A stretch of 64,000 nucleotides of DNA from Micromonospora qiuiae (GCF_016863555.1 NZ_BOPC01000022.1:62001-126000), one strand, 5' to 3'; positions 37,828-46,878 are shown, counted from the first letter of the stretch. The notes: generated by a model not told the origin, from the letters alone. Numbers and translations are program-made.

Positions 37828-38501
37828 TTGATCCCCCGGTACGGCTGGAGGTGGTTCTGGGCCTTCATCCAGTTCTCGATCCGCAGCTGCTCCTCGCGCC
37901 CCTCGCGGACAGCCTTCGTCCACTCCGCGCGGCGGGCCTTGTCGCTGCGGTACGACGACGGCATCGAGCCGTACGGCACCACCGGCACGTCACCACGGGC
38001 CTCGCGCGCAGCCAGCATCTTGCGGCCGTTCGGCCCGAGCGGCTCGTGGCCGATCTTCTCGCGCAGCTTGAGGATCGCGTCGATGAGCATCTCCGGCCGG
38101 GGCGGGCAGCCGGGAAGGTACATGTCGACCGGCACGACGTGATCGACGCCCTGCACGATGGCGTAGTTGTTGAACATGCCGCCGCTGCTGGCGCAGACGC
38201 CCATGGAGAGCACCCAGCGAGGCTCGGCCATCTGGTCGTAGATCTGGCGCAGCACCGGGGCCATCTTCTGGCTCACCCGGCCGGCGACGATCATCAGGTC
38301 GGCCTGCCGGGGCGAGGCACGGAAGACCTCCATGCCCCACCGGCCCATGTCGTAGTGCGGGCCACCGGCGGCCATCATCTCGATCGCGCAGCAGGCCAGG
38401 CCGAACGTGGCGCCCCAGACCGACGACTTGCGCGACCAGTTGACCAGCTTCTCCACCGAGGTGAGCAGAACGCCGGCGGGAAGTTTCTCCTCGATACCCA
38501 T
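37824..38501 (-). CDS. nuoB: NADH-quinone oxidoreductase subunit B
   Basis: 225 residues, ATG at 38501 with GAGGGGAA upstream. Ligands of cluster N2, the last before quinone, are the adjacent cysteines in [10 protein letters not shown], plus GVCASSGG and LPGCPPRPE. The C-terminal tail of about 50 charged residues is the actinobacterial form. Confidence 0.97.
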   Translation of the reverse strand: MGIEEKLPAGVLLTSVEKLVNWSRKSSVWGATFGLACCAIEMMAAGGPHYDMGRWGMEVFRASPRQADLMIVAGRVSQKMAPVLRQIYDQMAEPRWVLSMGVCASSGGMFNNYAIVQGVDHVVPVDMYLPGCPPRPEMLIDAILKLREKIGHEPLGPNGRKMLAAREARGDVPVVPYGSMPSSYRSDKARRAEWTKAVREGREEQLRIENWMKAQNHLQPYRGIK

Positions 38502-38514
38502 CTGCGTTCCCCTC

Positions 38515-38880
38515 TCAGTCCCAGTCCAGGCCGCCGCGCCGCCACTCGTAGGCGTACGCGACGAAGACCGCACCGATGAACACCAACATGGCCACGAACC
38601 CGAACAGCGGTAGGGCGTTGAAGGAGACCGCCCACGGGTACAGGAAGATCATTTCCACGTCGAAGACGATGAAGAGCATCGCCGTCAGGTAGAACTTGAC
38701 CGGGATCCGGGTCCCGCCGATCGGCTGCGGGCTGGGCTCGATCCCACACTCGTAGGCTTCGAGCTTGGCCTTGTTGTATCGACGCGGTCCGGTGAACCGG
38801 GCGGCGGCTATCGAGAACAGCGCGAAGGCCGCGGCGAGGGCGAACAGCCCGATGATGGGTACGTAAGGCGAGAGCGACAT
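38515..38880 (-). CDS. nuoA: NADH-quinone oxidoreductase subunit A
   Basis: 121 residues, first gene of the 14-gene operon; ATG with AGGAGAAG just upstream. Three membrane helices and the conserved loop [11 protein letters not shown], whose Cys reports the active/deactive state in other complexes I. The only gap in which the operon promoter can lie is 38881-38976. Confidence 0.96.
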   Translation of the reverse strand: MSLSPYVPIIGLFALAAAFALFSIAAARFTGPRRYNKAKLEAYECGIEPSPQPIGGTRIPVKFYLTAMLFIVFDVEMIFLYPWAVSFNALPLFGFVAMLVFIGAVFVAYAYEWRRGGLDWD

Positions 38881-38924
38881 CTTCTTCTCCTGCTCGTCCT
38901 TCCCTGCCCTCGTTCTTGGCGAAA

Positions 38925-38939
38925 TTCACACTATTCACA
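38925..38939 (-). promoter_or_regulatory. TGTGAA direct repeat before nuoA
   Basis: On the minus strand this reads TGTGAA-TAG-TGTGAA, 45-60 bases upstream of nuoA. TGTGAA is a half site of the Rex operator (TGTGAA-N4-TTCACA), and Rex controls nuo in Streptomyces (from memory). Here the halves are direct, not inverted, so this is only suggestive. Confidence 0.35.
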
Positions 38940-38976
38940 TCCCAGCCGGCAGCGGTCGGCGGGGTCGACCTTGCGC

Positions 38977-40251
38977 CTAGACCGCTGGCGCCACCCGGGT
39001 CATCGCGTTGATCACCCGGTCCATCGCGTCACCGCCACGGGGGTCGGTGAGGTTGGCCAGCAGCTTGAGCACGAAGCGCATCAGCGTCGGATGGGGCATG
39101 CCGTGCTTCGTCGCCACGCGCATGATTTCCGGCCGGCCGATCAGCTTCACGAAGATCCCGCCCAGCCGGTAGTAGCCGCCGAACCGGGTCTTCAGCTCCT
39201 GCGGGTACGCCATCAGCGCCCGCTCCCGCTCGGCACCGGCCGGTCGAGCCAGCGCCTGCACCGCGATCTCCGCGGCCAGTTCGCCGGATTCCATCGCGTA
39301 CGCGATGCCCTCGCCGTTGAACGGGTTGACCATCCCACCGGAGTCGCCGACCAGCATCACCCCACGGGTGTAGTGCGGCACCCGGTTGAAGCCCATCGGC
39401 AGCGCCGCGCCGAGAATCGACCCCTCGGCGTTCGCCTCGTCGGCCATCCCCCACTCCGGCGGTGTGTTGGCCAACCAGTCGGAGAGCAACCGCCGGTAGT
39501 TGGTCTTCCCGAAGGCCGACGACGAGTTGAGGATGCCGAGGCCGACGTTGACCCGGCCGTCGCCGAGACCGAAGATCCAGCCGTACCCGGGCAGCAGCTC
39601 GCCGGTGCCCTTGGCCCGCAGCTCCAGCCAGGATTCCAGGTAGTCGTCGTCGTGGCGGACCTCGGAGCGGTAGTAGCGCCGCACCGCCACGCCGATCGGC
39701 CGATCCTCCCGCTTGGCCAGTCCGAGGGCGAGCGGGAATCGGCCCGAGACGCCGTCAGCGGCGACCACGATCGGCGCGTGGAAGGTGGCGGGGGCCTTGT
39801 CCGGGCCCTCCTCGGCCTGCACCCCGATCACCCGGCCGTCGCCGTCGAGCACCGGGCCGATGACGTTGACCCGGGTACGCAGAGCCGCGCCCGCGCTCAC
39901 GGCCTGCCGGGCGAGCAGGTCGTCGAAGTCCAGCCGCGTGCGCACCAGACCGTGGTTCGGGAAGCTCGCGAGATCCGGCCAGTCCAGCTCCAGCCGGACG
40001 CCGCCGCCGATCACCCGCAGGCCACGGTTGTGCAGCCAGCCCGCCTCGGGCGAGGTGTCCACGCCCATCCGGACGAGCTGTCGCACCGCACGCGGGGTCA
40101 GGCCGTCACCGCAGACCTTCTCCCGGGGGAACTCGGTCTTCTCCAGCAGCAGCACGCGCACGCCGTGTCGCGCCAGGTGGTACGCGGTCGCCGAACCACC
40201 GGGACCGGCGCCCACGACGATCACGTCGGCGTCGTTCTCCACCGCGGTCAT
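38977..40251 (-). CDS. Geranylgeranyl reductase family protein, MenJ-like
   Basis: 424 residues, ATG with a GAGGAGG-type site upstream. FAD-dependent: dinucleotide motif GAGPGGS (14-20), the FPREKVCGDGLTPRAV loop, and the second flavin motif VMLVGDSGGMVNPFNGEGIAYAMESG. In mycobacteria MenJ saturates one isoprene unit of the menaquinone tail, and the setting here (nuo operon downstream, menG upstream) supports the same job. Archaeal-type lipid reduction is less likely. A likely iron-regulator box lies 78 bases upstream. Confidence 0.88.
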   Translation of the reverse strand: MTAVENDADVIVVGAGPGGSATAYHLARHGVRVLLLEKTEFPREKVCGDGLTPRAVRQLVRMGVDTSPEAGWLHNRGLRVIGGGVRLELDWPDLASFPNHGLVRTRLDFDDLLARQAVSAGAALRTRVNVIGPVLDGDGRVIGVQAEEGPDKAPATFHAPIVVAADGVSGRFPLALGLAKREDRPIGVAVRRYYRSEVRHDDDYLESWLELRAKGTGELLPGYGWIFGLGDGRVNVGLGILNSSSAFGKTNYRRLLSDWLANTPPEWGMADEANAEGSILGAALPMGFNRVPHYTRGVMLVGDSGGMVNPFNGEGIAYAMESGELAAEIAVQALARPAGAERERALMAYPQELKTRFGGYYRLGGIFVKLIGRPEIMRVATKHGMPHPTLMRFVLKLLANLTDPRGGDAMDRVINAMTRVAPAV

Positions 40252-40328
40252 CCGCGCCTCCTCCCCGCATGCTCGTGAAATGGTTCACAAGCCAGCCGGG
40301 ACGAGTCTATGCCAACGCCGTACGCTCG

Positions 40329-40347
40329 TCTTGTTAGGGCAACCTAA
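40329..40347 (-). promoter_or_regulatory. Possible DtxR/IdeR iron box
   Basis: Contains a perfect inverted repeat GTTAGG-GCAA-CCTAAC (40333-40348) and matches 14 of 19 positions of the iron-box consensus TTAGGTTAGGCTAACCTAA by my count. It lies 78 bases upstream of the MenJ-like gene. Confidence 0.55.
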
Positions 40348-40494
40348 CCTGCTGGGGGCAGACGGAATCGCCTCCAGATACGGCACCTGGAGGCCACTCG
40401 GGCAGCGCAACCTCCTCCGGTTCGCCGCCTCCCATGTTGATCATATTCGGTTTGCCGGTCCGACGGGAAGGGCGCGTCGCGTGGTGGCGGCTCG

Positions 40495-40704
40495 TCAGCC
40501 ACGCGTGGGGCTGACGGCGTCGAGACCGGCGCGGATGGTCTCCGGAAGGTGTTCGCGCAACGCGCCGCCGGCCGCGCGGTCGAGGGCCGCGAGCACCTCG
40601 GAGACCACCTGGCGCACCTCGGCAGGATCCACGCCGGCCAACTCCCGGAGCTGATCCACCAACTCAGCGGCATCGCCGGTGGCCACATCCCTCGGATCCG
40701 TCAT
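40495..40704 (-). CDS. Small acidic helical protein
   Basis: 69 residues from the ATG at 40704 (MTDPRDVATGDAAELVDQLRELAGVD). Entirely helical by pattern, acidic, no membrane segment. I do not recognise a family. It lies between menG and the MenJ-like gene on the same strand, about 60 bases after menG. Coding character is good but the function is unknown. Confidence 0.6.
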   Translation of the reverse strand: MTDPRDVATGDAAELVDQLRELAGVDPAEVRQVVSEVLAALDRAAGGALREHLPETIRAGLDAVSPTRG

Positions 40705-40763
40705 GCTGGCCAGCCTACGCCGGCAAAAGGGCCAAATCAGCCCATCGGGGGCGAATGTCGGAT

Positions 40764-41474
40764 TTAGGCCCGTATCGCGCGATGCAGGGCCACCACTCCA
40801 CCGCTCAGGTTGCGCCACGCCACCCGGCGCCAACCGGCCGCGCCCACCCGCGCCGCCAGGGCGGGCTGATCCGGCCAGGCCCGGATCGACTCGGCGAGGT
40901 AGACGTACGCATCGGGGTTGCTGGAGACGGTCCGCGCCACCGCCGGCAGGGAACGCATCAGGTACGACAAATAGACGGTGCGGAAGGCGGGATTGACCGG
41001 GGTACTGAACTCGCAGATCACCAGACGGCCACCCGGCCGGGTCACCCGAGCCAGCTCGCGCAGCGCCGCATCGGTGTCGTTGATGTTGCGCAACGCGAAG
41101 GAGATGGTCACAGCGTCGAAGCTGGCGTCGGCGAAAGGCAGCCGCAGGGCGTCCCCGGCCAGCAACGGCACGTCAGGTCGGGTCCGCTTGCCGGCGTACA
41201 GCATGCCGAGCGACAGGTCGGCGCCGACCGCGTACGCCCCGGAGTGGGAAAGCTCCTCGGTGGAGACACCGGTGCCCGCGCCCACGTCGAGCACCCGGTC
41301 ACCGGGACGCAGTTCGAGCGCGGCCCGGGTGGCCCTCCGCCAGAACCGGTCCTGTCCGAAGGAGAGGACGGTGTTGGTCAGGTCGTATCGGGCCGCGACA
41401 CCGTCGAACATCGCGGCGACCTCGTGCGGCTGCTTGTCCAGGCTGGCGCGCTGGCCCTGCGGGGTACGGCTCAC
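40764..41474 (-). CDS. menG: Demethylmenaquinone methyltransferase (UbiE/MenG family)
   Basis: 236 residues, GTG at 41474 (GGAGG is only one base away, so spacing is tight, but the following [41 protein letters not shown] is the normal N-terminus). SAM-binding motif DVGAGTG (63-69), then [24 protein letters not shown]. It adds the last methyl group to demethylmenaquinone. Same strand as the MenJ-like gene and nuo. Confidence 0.93.
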   Translation of the reverse strand: MSRTPQGQRASLDKQPHEVAAMFDGVAARYDLTNTVLSFGQDRFWRRATRAALELRPGDRVLDVGAGTGVSTEELSHSGAYAVGADLSLGMLYAGKRTRPDVPLLAGDALRLPFADASFDAVTISFALRNINDTDAALRELARVTRPGGRLVICEFSTPVNPAFRTVYLSYLMRSLPAVARTVSSNPDAYVYLAESIRAWPDQPALAARVGAAGWRRVAWRNLSGGVVALHRAIRA

Positions 41475-41540
41475 TCCTCCACTCTGCCAGCCCGCCCTCC
41501 GGCCCCGCGCGCCCAGGGTCGGCGGGTCCCGCCCACCACA

Positions 41541-41578
41541 CAGTGCGGGCGGGATGGTGACCCATCCCGCCCGCACTG
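41541..41578 (-). terminator. Terminator after the LPXTG protein gene
   Basis: Perfect 17-bp inverted repeat (41541-41557 with 41562-41578) around a 4-base loop, about 47 bases past the stop of the surface-protein gene and upstream of menG. Confidence 0.85.
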
Positions 41579-41624
41579 CCTTGCGTTATGTAAACGGCCC
41601 GTGGGGGCCGATAGAGGACGAACC

Positions 41625-42812
41625 TCAGTCGTTGGTCTTCTCGTCTGCGGGGGCGACCACGACCACCCGGCGACGGCGGGCGACCAGGAACATCGCCACA
41701 CCGGCGAGCACGACGCCCGCGCCGACCGCACCGATCAGGCCGGCCTGCACGCCGGTGACCGGCAGGCCGCCACCGCCCCCGCCACCGTCGCTCGGCGCGG
41801 AGACGATCACCGCGAAATCGTCCACGTTGTCGGACGGGTCGAGGTCGGCGAACTCCGGGTCCTCAGCGGAGCGCACCTCGGCCTTCGCGAAGGCCGGCTT
41901 GCGGTTCTTCTGCTGCTGGGTCACCTGGGCGTCGATCGAGATCACGCCGAAGGAGGTGGCCTCCAGCGAGCCGTTCTTCAGCGTGACCGGAGCCTCGACG
42001 TCCTCGCTCACCTCGACCAGCAGCGGAAGGATCAGGATCGTGTCCGGCTCGAACGGGAAGTTCTTGTCCACGCAGACGGCGTTGCGCTCGTCGGCGCTGA
42101 CCTCGCAGCCCTCGATCGGAAGAAAGGAGACCCCCTTCGGCAGCTGGTAGGTCAGCTTGACGCCCTTGGCGATCCGGTCGCCCTGGTTGATGACCTGGCT
42201 GTAGATGACGGCGGTGTCGCCGGGACGCAGCGGGCCTTCCTCGAAGGTGTCGAGGTCGAAGCGGGTTTTCACGTCAGGAACCCAGACGCCCAGGTCGACG
42301 CCGCTCTCCGGGGTCAACTCGACGTCCACGTCGACGCTGTTGTTGCTGTCGTCGGTGTCGTCGGCCGACTCGATGCTGATCGTCACCGGGGCGCGGTACG
42401 GCTCGGTGACCTTTTCAGTGGCTTTGAACAGGACGAACGGAACCTCGGTCGTCTCGCCCGGCCCGGGGATCGCGGCGAGTTCGCAGGAGAACAGCCCCGA
42501 GGTCCGGTCGCTCGTGGGACGGCACAGTTCGCCCTCGTCGGTGAAGACTTCCAGCGCGAGCTTGGCCGCGTCCACCTTGGATGTGTCGACCTTCAGGAGG
42601 ACCTTGCTCGGCGTGCCCTCACCCTGGTTGGCGATCTTGACCCAGCCAACCTTGCCCGCGACGCCGGAGGTGACCCGGGTGCCGGCCGCGGTGACCGCCA
42701 GGTCGGTCTCGGTGCCAGCGGCGTGGGCCGGCGCGCCCAGGGCGGTGAAGGCGCCCGAGGCGAGCAGCGCGGCCGCAGCCACGCTGACAGCGCGGCGGTT
42801 ACGGAAGATCAT
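41625..42812 (-). CDS. LPXTG-anchored surface protein
   Basis: 395 residues from the ATG at 42812. Signal peptide (RRAVSVAAAALLASGAFTALGAPAHAA), then an extracellular region with repeated beta-rich, CARDB/DUF11-like stretches (TPSKVLLKVDTSKVD; VINQGDRIAKGVKLTYQLPKGVSFLP), a Gly7 linker, sortase motif LPVTG (350-354), membrane helix and RRRR tail. Sortase would anchor it to peptidoglycan. The two cysteine pairs in the ectodomain may form disulfides. Ligand or adhesive role unknown. It has its own terminator and is unrelated to its menaquinone neighbours. Confidence 0.88.
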   Translation of the reverse strand: MIFRNRRAVSVAAAALLASGAFTALGAPAHAAGTETDLAVTAAGTRVTSGVAGKVGWVKIANQGEGTPSKVLLKVDTSKVDAAKLALEVFTDEGELCRPTSDRTSGLFSCELAAIPGPGETTEVPFVLFKATEKVTEPYRAPVTISIESADDTDDSNNSVDVDVELTPESGVDLGVWVPDVKTRFDLDTFEEGPLRPGDTAVIYSQVINQGDRIAKGVKLTYQLPKGVSFLPIEGCEVSADERNAVCVDKNFPFEPDTILILPLLVEVSEDVEAPVTLKNGSLEATSFGVISIDAQVTQQQKNRKPAFAKAEVRSAEDPEFADLDPSDNVDDFAVIVSAPSDGGGGGGGLPVTGVQAGLIGAVGAGVVLAGVAMFLVARRRRVVVVAPADEKTND

Positions 42813-43107
42813 GGAATGGTCTCCCCCGTGGGGTGAATGGAAGCGTACGGGCGGGGACGTTAGCCGCCCACGATCACTCCCGCCACCCCGATTCACAACC
42901 GTTACAAGCTGCTCTGCTAATGGCCACTTAAGGATTGTCCGATTGACGGGTCTTGTTACCCTGCCGCGCCCGTCGGCGCGTCGAGCCGGCCGATGCTTCA
43001 AACCGGATGGATGATTCGCCTAGCCGTTTGGCTGACCACAGCAGGGATTCACACCGCTGACGCGATGTCGCGCCAGCGGTAACGGTCAGTAGTCTGCCGG
43101 GTCTGGG

Positions 43108-44295
43108 TCAGCTCGCCTCGACCAGCGGCAGCGAACGGGCGGCCCCACCGCCGGGCAGCGCGATCGAGGAGAAGTGCGAGACCACCCGGTCGTCGGTCGG
43201 GTCATCGGCGGGCGTGTGATGCACGGCCAGCCGGTTGTAGAGGGTGTCCCGCTGGGCGGGGATCCGGTCGGCGGTGCGGATCATCCCGATCAGCTCGTGC
43301 AGATTGGACCGGTGCCGGGCACCGGCCGAGGAGATGACGTTCTCCTCCAACATGATCGAGCCGAGGTCGTCGACGCCCAGGTGCAGCGCGAGCTGGCCGA
43401 CGTCCTTGCCCGTGGTCAGCCAGGACGCCTGCAGGTGCGGCACGGTCTCGAAGAACAGCCGGGCCACCGCCACCAGGCGCAGGTATTCCAGGGTGGTCGC
43501 CTGGGTCCGGCCCTTGAGGTGGTTGTTCTCCGGCTGGTACGTCCACGGGATGAAGGCCCGGAAGCCCCGCGTGCGGTCCTGCACGTCGCGGATCATCCGC
43601 AGGTGCTCGATCCGCTCGGCGGCGGTCTCGCCGGTGCCCATCATCATCGTCGCGGTCGACTCGATGCCCTGCCGGTGCGCCAGCTCCATGACCTCCAGCC
43701 AGCGCTCGCCCGACTCCTTCAGCGGCGCGATCGCCCTGCGGGGGCGCTCCGGCAGCATCTCGGCGCCGGCGCCGGCGATCGAGTCCAGCCCGGCGGCCTT
43801 GATCCGGGCGATGGCCTCGTCCAGGCTCACCCCGGACACCTTGGCCATGTGCAGGATCTCGCTCGGCCCGATCGAGTGGATGGCCAGCTGCGGGTACGCC
43901 TTCTTGACCGAGGAGAAGAGCTCCTCGTAGTACTCCACGCCGTAGTCCGGGTGGTGGCCGCCCTGGAGCATCACCTGGGTGGCGCCCAGCTCGACCGCCT
44001 CGCCGCAGCGGCGCAGGATCTCCTCGGTGGGGTGGGTCCACCCCTCCTTGTGCTTCGGCGCCCGGTAGAACGCGCAGAACTTGCACGCCGTCACGCAGAC
44101 GTTGGTGTAGTTGATGTTGCGGTCGATCAGGTACGTGACGATGTTGTCCGGGTATCGGCGACGCCGTACCGCGTCGGCCGCCTCGCCGAGGGCGTGGAAG
44201 GGCGCGTCGGTGTAGAGCAGCAGCGCCTCCTCGGGCGTGATCCGCCCACCGTCCGCGCCACGCTGCAGGATGTCCTCGATCTCCCGGCTGACCAT
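43108..44295 (-). CDS. mqnC: Cyclic dehypoxanthine futalosine synthase
   Basis: 395 residues from the ATG at 44295. Radical-SAM cluster C67xxxC71xxC74 (NVCVTACKFCAFYRAPKHKEGW), then MLQGGHHPDYGVEYYE and GAGAEML, the mqnC pattern. It cyclises dehypoxanthine futalosine in the futalosine route to menaquinone, first worked out in Streptomyces. mqnA lies 9 kb away in this window; mqnB and mqnD are not visible. Conserved length. Confidence 0.95.
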   Translation of the reverse strand: MVSREIEDILQRGADGGRITPEEALLLYTDAPFHALGEAADAVRRRRYPDNIVTYLIDRNINYTNVCVTACKFCAFYRAPKHKEGWTHPTEEILRRCGEAVELGATQVMLQGGHHPDYGVEYYEELFSSVKKAYPQLAIHSIGPSEILHMAKVSGVSLDEAIARIKAAGLDSIAGAGAEMLPERPRRAIAPLKESGERWLEVMELAHRQGIESTATMMMGTGETAAERIEHLRMIRDVQDRTRGFRAFIPWTYQPENNHLKGRTQATTLEYLRLVAVARLFFETVPHLQASWLTTGKDVGQLALHLGVDDLGSIMLEENVISSAGARHRSNLHELIGMIRTADRIPAQRDTLYNRLAVHHTPADDPTDDRVVSHFSSIALPGGGAARSLPLVEAS

Positions 44296-44375
44296 CACGC
44301 CCCCGAGCCTACGCCGAGCCTCGGTGCGCCACCGAGGGCGCTCCTGGCCTGTGACCCACTCCCCTTCAAGGCCTC

Positions 44376-44393
44376 AAAGCCCCGTGGGGCTTT
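44376..44393 (-). terminator. Hairpin after the RloB-like gene
   Basis: 8-bp perfect stem (AAAGCCCC/GGGGCTTT, 44376-44383 with 44386-44393) touching the stop codon of the RloB-like gene. Confidence 0.6.
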
Positions 44394-45004
44394 CATCGTT
44401 GCTCCAACGCGCGAAGGAAGTGGTGCATTCCAGATGACGGATTATCGTCGGGGAAGGAAGTATCGTTTCGCGCATGCCGCCGCTCGAGGAGTTCGGCGCG
44501 ACGAACCGCCTGCTTCCGTAGCGGCATATAGATTGCGCTGTCTACGCTCTTTCCGGCCCGCCCGTCCAGCTTGCGGCTCATACTCTCGGCCTCGGCGGTG
44601 CTGACGAACTTTGTCAAATCGCGGTGGTGCAGGATGAGCCAGACCTCGAAGCACGGGTTCGAGATGACCAAGCCAACACCTTTTGCCTGCGCAAGCTGCT
44701 TGGCAGCGAACAGGTTCGGGTGATTTTTCGGCCACTCTACGTCAAAAATGCACCAGCATTCATCCACCTCCGGGTCGGCCAGCCGTTCGGCGGCCATCTT
44801 GACCAAAGTCAGCGGCACCCCTTGCTCAGGATGGATTTCTAGATTGAGGGCAGTGTTATCTACAATCTCCGGAAGCCTCTTCAATCCGTTGACGTAGTCG
44901 GGCTCAGAATTCTTCCCCTCACAAAACACCACAATCGTGCGGAGTTCCGGGCGACGGGCGACAGTACGCGAAATAGACCTTGCCCCGCGTCGGCGCTGCG
45001 TCAT
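44393..45004 (-). CDS. RloB-family protein (TOPRIM-like effector candidate)
   Basis: 203 residues. The N-terminal VVFCEGKNSEPDYVNGL (E29, E34) and CIFDVEWPKNH (D88, E90) sit where a TOPRIM-like nuclease has its acidic residues, and NPCFEVWLILHH (116-126) is a hallmark of RloB/AbiLii proteins. Such proteins pair with an AAA ATPase in abortive-infection systems (AbiL; compare PARIS). Its ATG is 5 bases after the ATPase stop. Codon use is slightly less GC-biased than neighbours, suggesting transfer. The catalytic role here is inferred. Confidence 0.85.
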   Translation of the reverse strand: MTQRRRGARSISRTVARRPELRTIVVFCEGKNSEPDYVNGLKRLPEIVDNTALNLEIHPEQGVPLTLVKMAAERLADPEVDECWCIFDVEWPKNHPNLFAAKQLAQAKGVGLVISNPCFEVWLILHHRDLTKFVSTAEAESMSRKLDGRAGKSVDSAIYMPLRKQAVRRAELLERRHARNDTSFPDDNPSSGMHHFLRALEQR

Positions 45005-45009
45005 CGCGA

Positions 45010-46332
45010 TCAGCCGATCAGACCGAGCGCTCGCAGCAACTCTGCCTGATCAACAAAGGGCAGCGCGCCGAATCGTCCATGCAGATAGGCTTTCTCGAGA
45101 TTCTGCGACTTGCGCACCCGTTCACTTCCGAAGTCGGCAAGTGCGCCGAGGCGGGTCGCACCGTCGAGCCCTTTCTCGGTAAACCACACCTCGTCCCGGT
45201 TGAGGTGATTGAGCAGGCTGGTGTCGTGAGAGGTGAAGATGAGCTGAGCGCCATTCGGATTTGTGACCGGGCTGCGGAAAATGCGCAACAACTCGGCCGA
45301 AAGCGTCGGATGGAGGCTGGCGTCCAGCTCGTCGAAGATGACGACCGATCCTGCCTGCAACGCGGTCAACACCGGCCCGATCAGCCCGAACCAGGTCCTC
45401 GTTCCTTCCGACTCGGCAATAAAGTCGAGCGGCATGGAGCTTTCGCCAAATCTGTGAACAAGACGCAACCTACGCTGAGTCATCGCCTGACCAGAACCGG
45501 GGTAGACTACTTTCTGCTCGTCGATTACGACATCTTCAATCCCGAGATCGGCGAGGCGCAGCAGGGCAAGCGCCCGCTGTCGTCTACTCAGGGTAGACCA
45601 TCCTGCCTCTTCGTCATCCGCAGGTGAAAGAAGTGATGGTTGATCGACATCCGGGCCGTCGAACCAAGAATGGGTATTCGACCCGCCGAATGCGACTGTC
45701 CTAAGCCTTCGTCGGCCGTCGGGGGAAAAATTTCCAGCATCAGCTCGCCCAGGCACCTGGCCAAGCACCTGGAAACGCAATAACTGTCCAGCAAAGTCCG
45801 ACACCAACGGCTCATCGAAGCGTCGCGCGACAGAAAGAACCAGCGTTCTTTCGGTCAGCAACTCACGCGTGCCCGACAAGCCACCAAGGCCACGCTGCAG
45901 CTTCAACTCGACACCTTCGCGTTCGAAGATTCGGCGGCGCTTCTTCGCTGGATAGTGGAAAAGACCCTCGTACAGGATTCGTTCTCGGTCAAGCTCCACA
46001 ACATACTCAAAGCGCACTCCATCGACCGTGGCGTCGAGCACAAATTCGCTGGATCCGGCCGCACCCGCTCCAAGCACGAAAGGTTCCAGCGGAATCTCGT
46101 CCTCCCAGAAACGATGCGAATCTTCGACCGCATCACGCAACCAGGCAAGCGCGCTGACGACGTTCGACTTTCCGGACGCGTTCGGGCCATAGACCGCTGC
46201 CAGCGTCAGCAGGCTCTCCCCGATGTGTGGGTAGTCCCGAGCTGCTTCCCGCTCTCGGTCCACAGCCACCATCGACAGCTCGATGCCCCTGGAGATCGAC
46301 CGGTAGTTGCTAGCCTCGAACCTGATCAGCAC
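45010..46332 (-). CDS. AAA-family ATPase, RloA/AbiLi-like
   Basis: 440 residues, GTG start. Opens with IRFEASNYRSI, the usual beginning of AAA_15/21 ABC-like ATPases. Walker A GPNASGKSN (49-57), signature-like ESEGTRTWFGL, Walker B VVIFDELDASLHP (about 330) and switch His in FTSHDTSLL are all intact. Together with the RloB-like protein it makes a two-gene unit resembling AbiL and PARIS-type defence, in which the ATPase senses infection and releases the nuclease. GC is locally lower than in the flanking mqnC and paa genes. No methylase or restriction gene is adjacent. Confidence 0.88.
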   Translation of the reverse strand: MLIRFEASNYRSISRGIELSMVAVDREREAARDYPHIGESLLTLAAVYGPNASGKSNVVSALAWLRDAVEDSHRFWEDEIPLEPFVLGAGAAGSSEFVLDATVDGVRFEYVVELDRERILYEGLFHYPAKKRRRIFEREGVELKLQRGLGGLSGTRELLTERTLVLSVARRFDEPLVSDFAGQLLRFQVLGQVPGRADAGNFSPDGRRRLRTVAFGGSNTHSWFDGPDVDQPSLLSPADDEEAGWSTLSRRQRALALLRLADLGIEDVVIDEQKVVYPGSGQAMTQRRLRLVHRFGESSMPLDFIAESEGTRTWFGLIGPVLTALQAGSVVIFDELDASLHPTLSAELLRIFRSPVTNPNGAQLIFTSHDTSLLNHLNRDEVWFTEKGLDGATRLGALADFGSERVRKSQNLEKAYLHGRFGALPFVDQAELLRALGLIG

Positions 46333-46555
46333 ATGTCCACGCTACCGCACCCATGAGCGTCGGCATCGCTGCCATTTCGTCGAGTCTTGGCAAAAATCGC
46401 CTCCTGCGTGCAGCCAAGGCGCAGGCAGGCTCTCCCTCCCCGGACAAGGGCGGTAGCCGGAATGATGATCCACTCGACCTCTACGGCATGGCCGTCAGCC
46501 CAGAACGAACATGCCCCGCCAAACCGCAACAAGGAGTAGGGCCGCTGCGGGCCGC

Positions 46556-46753
46556 TCAGCCGCGCCGCCCGAAGGCGGCGACGAAGGATGCCCAGGCCGG
46601 GTGTTCGAAAGCCAGCACCGGGCCGATCGGGTCTTTGGAATCGCGTATGGCGACCGCCCGGGTCAGCTCGGCCACCTCGACGCAGTTGGCGTTGGAGCCG
46701 CTGCGGCTGGACTTGCGCCAGGCCGCGCCCGACAGCTCGACATCGATAATCAC
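46556..46753 (-). CDS. Orphan DUF397 protein
   Basis: 65 residues, GTG at 46753. WRKSSRSGSNANCVEVAELTRAVAIRDSKDPIGPVLAFEHPAWASFVAAF matches DUF397 end to end. Unlike the copy at 13047, no XRE/DUF5753 regulator is next to it; upstream lies a divergent unrelated gene. About 220 bases downstream to the ATPase gene contain no gene I can support. Confidence 0.9.
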   Translation of the reverse strand: MIIDVELSGAAWRKSSRSGSNANCVEVAELTRAVAIRDSKDPIGPVLAFEHPAWASFVAAFGRRG

Positions 46754-46878
46754 GGCTCACTCCCGTTCGTGCTCCGTGCGCAACGAGCCGCGCCGACTCG
46801 GCGGTGACTTGATCTCGCCGATCCGCAACCGTTGCAAGCAACGTTGCTTTCCTTCGCTGTCATCGGCAGGAGTCGTCT

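Noticed and set aside
46326..46841. 171-residue minus-strand frame between the ATPase and the DUF397 gene
   Set aside because: Overlaps the well-supported DUF397 gene in another frame and has shadow-like composition; only the last part looks protein-like, too little to call.
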